Assembly: GCA_900548585.1 (NCBI GenBank)
Contig: URLI01000045.1
Coordinates: 1-15,536 of the forward strand
DNA length: 15,536 nucleotides
Source: an uncultured Prevotella sp.
GTDB taxonomy: Bacteria; Bacteroidota; Bacteroidia; Bacteroidales; Bacteroidaceae
Reading direction: 5' to 3'
The notes under the pieces were generated by a model. The model was given only the letters and a program-made list of their open reading frames with translations. It did no database searches and was not told the DNA's origin. How positions within the stretch are numbered: position 1 is the stretch's first letter; the number at the start of each line of letters is the position of its first letter. A program made the translations under genes and the position numbers. Of the stretch, positions 12,874 through 15,536 are shown in pieces.

Positions 12874-14886
12874 ATGAACGAAAAAGAGAAAACACAACTT
12901 CCCGACAATGCGTTCCGGGAACTGAAAGAGGGTGAGGAGTATGAACCGGTAATGAGCCCCGACCGGCAATATCCGGAGGTCAACGCGTGGAGCGTCACAT
13001 GGGGCATCGTGATGGCGGTGCTGTTCTCGGCTGCCGCAGCCTATCTCGGGCTGAAGGTGGGGCAGGTGTTCGAGGCGGCGATACCCATCGCCATCATCGC
13101 CGTGGGTGTCAGCACGGCAGCCAAGCGCAAGAAAGGCTTGGGCGAGAACGTCATCATACAGAGCATCGGCGCTTGCTCGGGCGCGGTAGTGGCGGGCGCG
13201 ATATTCACGCTGCCGGCAATATACATCCTGCAGGCCAAGTACGGCGACGCCATGAGCGCGTCGTTCCTCAAGGTGTTCTTCGCGTCGCTCCTCGGCGGAA
13301 TACTGGGCATACTGTTCCTCATCCCGTTCCGCAAGTACTTCGTGAAGGACATGCACGGCAAGTATCCTTTCCCCGAGGCCACGGCGACGACGCAGGTGCT
13401 CGTCAGCGGCGAGAAGGGCGGGTCGCAGGCCAAGCCGCTGCTGCTTGCCGGCATCATCGGCGGTCTCTACGACTTCATCGTGAGCACCTTCGGCTGGTGG
13501 AACGAGAATTTCACCACGCGCGTGATAGGATGGGGCGAGACACTGGCAGACAAGGCCAAGATCGTCTTCAAGGTGAACACCGGCGCGGCAGTGCTCGGAC
13601 TGGGTTTCATCATCGGACTTAAATACTCATTTATAATATGCCTCGGCTCGCTCGCGGTGTGGTGGATCATCGTGCCGGGCATGGCACTGCTGTTCCCCGA
13701 CACCATCCTCAACCAGTGGGACCCGACGATAACGACCGCCGTTGGCAGCATGTCGCCAGAGGATATATTCAAGGCCTACGGCAAGAGCATCGGCATCGGC
13801 GGCATTGCCATGTCGGGCGTGATAGGCATCATCAAGAGCTGGCCGATAATCAAGGCTGCCGTGATGCGCCTCAACCCGAAGAACGCAGCCGGCGCAGCGG
13901 CACACAGCGAGAGTGACAAGGCTGCCGCAGGCGTGGCAGAGCGGCGCACCGACCGCGACCTGCCGTTCAAGATAATCGCCGTGGGCACGGTGATAACGCT
14001 CATCGTGACGTTCATATTCTTCTGGCTCGGTGTCATGGACAACCTCCTGTTCGCCGTGGTGGGCATACTGCTCGTCGCCGTCATCGCCTTCCTGTTCACC
14101 ACCGTGGCGGCCAACGCCATTGCCATCGTCGGCTCGAACCCGGTTTCCGGCATGACGCTGATGACCCTCATACTCGCCTCGGTGGTTATGGTTGCCGTGG
14201 GGATGAAAGGCCCCGGCGGAATGCTTGCGGCACTGATAATGGGCGGCGTGGTGTGCACGGCCCTGTCGGTGGCGGGCTCATTCATCACCGACCTCAAGAT
14301 TGGTTACTGGCTGGGAACGACGCCGAGGAAGCAGGAGACGTGGAAATTCCTCGGCACGCTGGTGTCGGCGGCAACGGTCGGCGGAGTGATGATAGTGCTC
14401 AACCAGACCTACAACTTCGCCTCCGGCGAGCTCGCAGCACCGCAGGCCAACGCCATGGCGGCGGTGATAGAGCCGCTCATGAGCGGTGTCGGCGCGCCGT
14501 GGGTGCTTTACGCCATAGGTGCGGCAATAGCCGTAATCCTCACGTTCTGCAAGATACCGGCACTGCCGTTCGCACTCGGAATGTTCATCCCCATACAGCT
14601 CAACATCCCGCTCCTCGTTGGTGGCGCCGTGAACTGGTTTGTGACGACACGCTCGAAGGATGCCGAGGCAAACAGGGAGCGCGGCGAGAAGGGCACCCTC
14701 ATCGCGTCGGGCTTCATCGCCGGCGGCGCGCTGATGGGCGTGGTGAGCGCGCTGATGCGCTTTGCCGGAGTCAACCTGCTCAACGATGAGTGGCTGCAGA
14801 ACTCCTTGTCGCAGGTCCTGTCGCTCGTGGCATACGTATGCCTGATAACCTATTTCGTCCTGGCAACGAGGAAATCGAGGAAATGA
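12874..14886 (+). CDS. OPT-family oligopeptide (or metal-chelate) transporter
   Basis: 670 residues of an integral inner-membrane protein with about 14-16 hydrophobic segments, the normal size for the prokaryotic OPT family (TIGR00733 type). Recognisable pieces are the N-terminal NAWSVTWGIVMAVLFSAAAA (first membrane span after a 35-residue polar lead), GLGENVIIQSIGACSGAVVAG (88-108, conserved early loop/helix), YPFPEATATTQVLVSGEKGG (164-183), and a polar cytoplasmic loop at about 332-365 dividing the two halves. OPT proteins import peptides or, in related YSL members, metal-chelator complexes using the proton gradient. The substrate cannot be read here. The 26-nt gap from the sirtuin and the Fur-family gene downstream suggest one operon. 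The Fur neighbour makes metal-linked transport worth considering. Confidence 0.92.
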   Translation: MNEKEKTQLPDNAFRELKEGEEYEPVMSPDRQYPEVNAWSVTWGIVMAVLFSAAAAYLGLKVGQVFEAAIPIAIIAVGVSTAAKRKKGLGENVIIQSIGACSGAVVAGAIFTLPAIYILQAKYGDAMSASFLKVFFASLLGGILGILFLIPFRKYFVKDMHGKYPFPEATATTQVLVSGEKGGSQAKPLLLAGIIGGLYDFIVSTFGWWNENFTTRVIGWGETLADKAKIVFKVNTGAAVLGLGFIIGLKYSFIICLGSLAVWWIIVPGMALLFPDTILNQWDPTITTAVGSMSPEDIFKAYGKSIGIGGIAMSGVIGIIKSWPIIKAAVMRLNPKNAAGAAAHSESDKAAAGVAERRTDRDLPFKIIAVGTVITLIVTFIFFWLGVMDNLLFAVVGILLVAVIAFLFTTVAANAIAIVGSNPVSGMTLMTLILASVVMVAVGMKGPGGMLAALIMGGVVCTALSVAGSFITDLKIGYWLGTTPRKQETWKFLGTLVSAATVGGVMIVLNQTYNFASGELAAPQANAMAAVIEPLMSGVGAPWVLYAIGAAIAVILTFCKIPALPFALGMFIPIQLNIPLLVGGAVNWFVTTRSKDAEANRERGEKGTLIASGFIAGGALMGVVSALMRFAGVNLLNDEWLQNSLSQVLSLVAYVCLITYFVLATRKSRK

Positions 14887-14975
14887 AAACGGCGCGGATG
14901 ACCGCATTTCCCCGTATCGCCGGGGACTTGCGGCATCGCCGCCGCAACGGAAAAGGAATGACAGACAATGGATGA
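14883..14975 (+). CDS. Possible short coupling ORF between the OPT and Fur genes
   Basis: A 30-codon ORF begins with an ATG that overlaps the OPT stop (ATGA at 14883-14886). It ends in a TGA that overlaps the Fur start region by 8 nt. The product is short and Arg-rich (LRHRRRNGKG). Inside it lie two small hairpins, CCCCG/CGGGG (14910-14925) and GCGGC/GCCGC (14930-14942). It may serve only for translational coupling, and could be chance. Confidence 0.2.
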   Translation: MKTARMTAFPRIAGDLRHRRRNGKGMTDNG

Positions 14976-15417
14976 CAAGCAGATAAGGAAGTATATTTCT
15001 GACGTGTTGCTGCGCCGTAGCATAACCCCGACGCCGACACGCGTCCGCATCTTGCGGCAGATGTACCGTGGAAACGAGATGGTGTCGCTGCCGGAGCTGG
15101 AGTCCCTGCTGCCGTCTGTTGACAAGAGCACCATATTTCGCACGCTAAACCTTTTACTTTCCCACGGACTGATACATGCCGTCGACGACGGCAGCGGCTC
15201 GGTGAAGTATAACGTATGCCCGGAGGACTGCGAGTGTGAGAACGTTGTCGATGACGAGCACACGCATTTCTACTGCACCAGTTGTCACCGGGCGTTCTGC
15301 CTGACGGGCATCCACGTTCCCGTCGTCAAACTGCCCGAAGGCTTCATCCTGCACAGCATAAACTATGTGATCAAGGGCCTCTGTCCCGAGTGCAGAATGA
15401 AGCAGGAGCGCCGGTAG
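14968..15417 (+). CDS. Fur-family metal-responsive transcriptional regulator
   Basis: 149 residues, normal for Fur/Zur/PerR proteins. A winged-helix DNA-binding domain covers about 1-83 (TPTRVRILRQMY, recognition helix near VDKSTIFRTLNLLLSHGLI). The C-terminal dimerisation/metal domain has HTHFYCTSC (His98, His100, Cys103, Cys106) and CPEC (Cys139, Cys142), forming a structural Cys4 zinc site. His98/His100 and His129 are candidate regulatory metal ligands. Which subfamily (iron, zinc or peroxide) cannot be decided by eye. AAGGA at 14953-14957 is a ribosome-binding site 10 nt before the ATG, which is unusual in this window. It lies 81 nt after OPT, with no promoter box in between, so probably it is co-transcribed with it. 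Confidence 0.92.
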   Translation: MDDKQIRKYISDVLLRRSITPTPTRVRILRQMYRGNEMVSLPELESLLPSVDKSTIFRTLNLLLSHGLIHAVDDGSGSVKYNVCPEDCECENVVDDEHTHFYCTSCHRAFCLTGIHVPVVKLPEGFILHSINYVIKGLCPECRMKQERR

Positions 15418-15485
15418 CCGCCGTCCGCGACGCGCATTGCCGCGACCTGCGGTGCAGTTGGTGTCCTTCCATAACGCAAACACGA

Positions 15486-15503
15486 GGGTGTGTCAAAACA
15501 CCC
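15486..15503 (+). terminator. Hairpin downstream of the Fur-family gene
   Basis: GGGTGT (15486-15491) pairs with ACACCC (15498-15503) around GTCAAA. It lies 68 nt after the stop. No T-tract follows. The GGGTGTGTCAAAA string also resembles sequence seen at IS ends and in dispersed repeats in Bacteroidales, so it could instead be the edge of such an element; the window ends 33 bases later. Confidence 0.35.
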
Positions 15504-15536
15504 AATATGAAAATATTAAACTCGTTGTGTGTCCAT

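Overview
The window reads as the chromosome of a member of the order Bacteroidales, most likely Prevotellaceae or a close relative. The evidence is: TAnnTTTG-type -7 promoter boxes with a TTG 19-20 nt upstream; A-rich translation starts that mostly lack a Shine-Dalgarno sequence; a very large secreted protein with a type IX secretion (T9SS) sorting tail; a glutaminyl cyclase of the Porphyromonas/Prevotella type; and GC-rich genes separated by AT-rich spacers. There is no rRNA, tRNA, CRISPR array or recognisable transposase.

Layout. Bases 1-840 are gene-poor. They hold a 12-bp palindrome with flanking direct repeats, three GAAACGAGCA-type repeats in front of a -7 box, and one small charged ORF (467-676) followed by a strong hairpin. 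At 844-1740, behind a good promoter, lies a single-pass membrane protein with a Pro/Gln-rich N-terminal half. It converges on a long minus-strand gene series (7866 to 1953), with a perfect 18-bp hairpin at the convergence point.

The minus-strand series starts from one promoter near 7912-7942. In order of transcription it carries three FKBP-type prolyl isomerases (cytoplasmic, lipoprotein, and signal-peptide-bearing), an Lrp/AsnC regulator, a fused class-I amidotransferase-like/M19 dipeptidase, and a lipoprotein type II glutaminyl-peptide cyclotransferase. The last four genes are separated by only 3-15 nt. A 26-bp interrupted stem followed by seven T residues lies between the second and third FKBP genes and probably splits or attenuates the operon. 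The shared themes are folding and N-terminal maturation of exported proteins and hydrolysis of gamma-glutamyl and dipeptide substrates.

Divergent from this operon, 8215-11847 encodes a 1210-residue T9SS cargo protein with two choice-of-anchor-J-like modules, several Ig-like segments and a sorting tail. Its predicted signal-peptide cleavage leaves glutamine as the first residue, the preferred substrate of the neighbouring cyclase. After a terminator hairpin and a REP-like palindrome, a plus-strand operon follows: a sirtuin without zinc cysteines (12149-12847), an OPT-family transporter (12874-14886) and a Fur-family metalloregulator (14968-15417).
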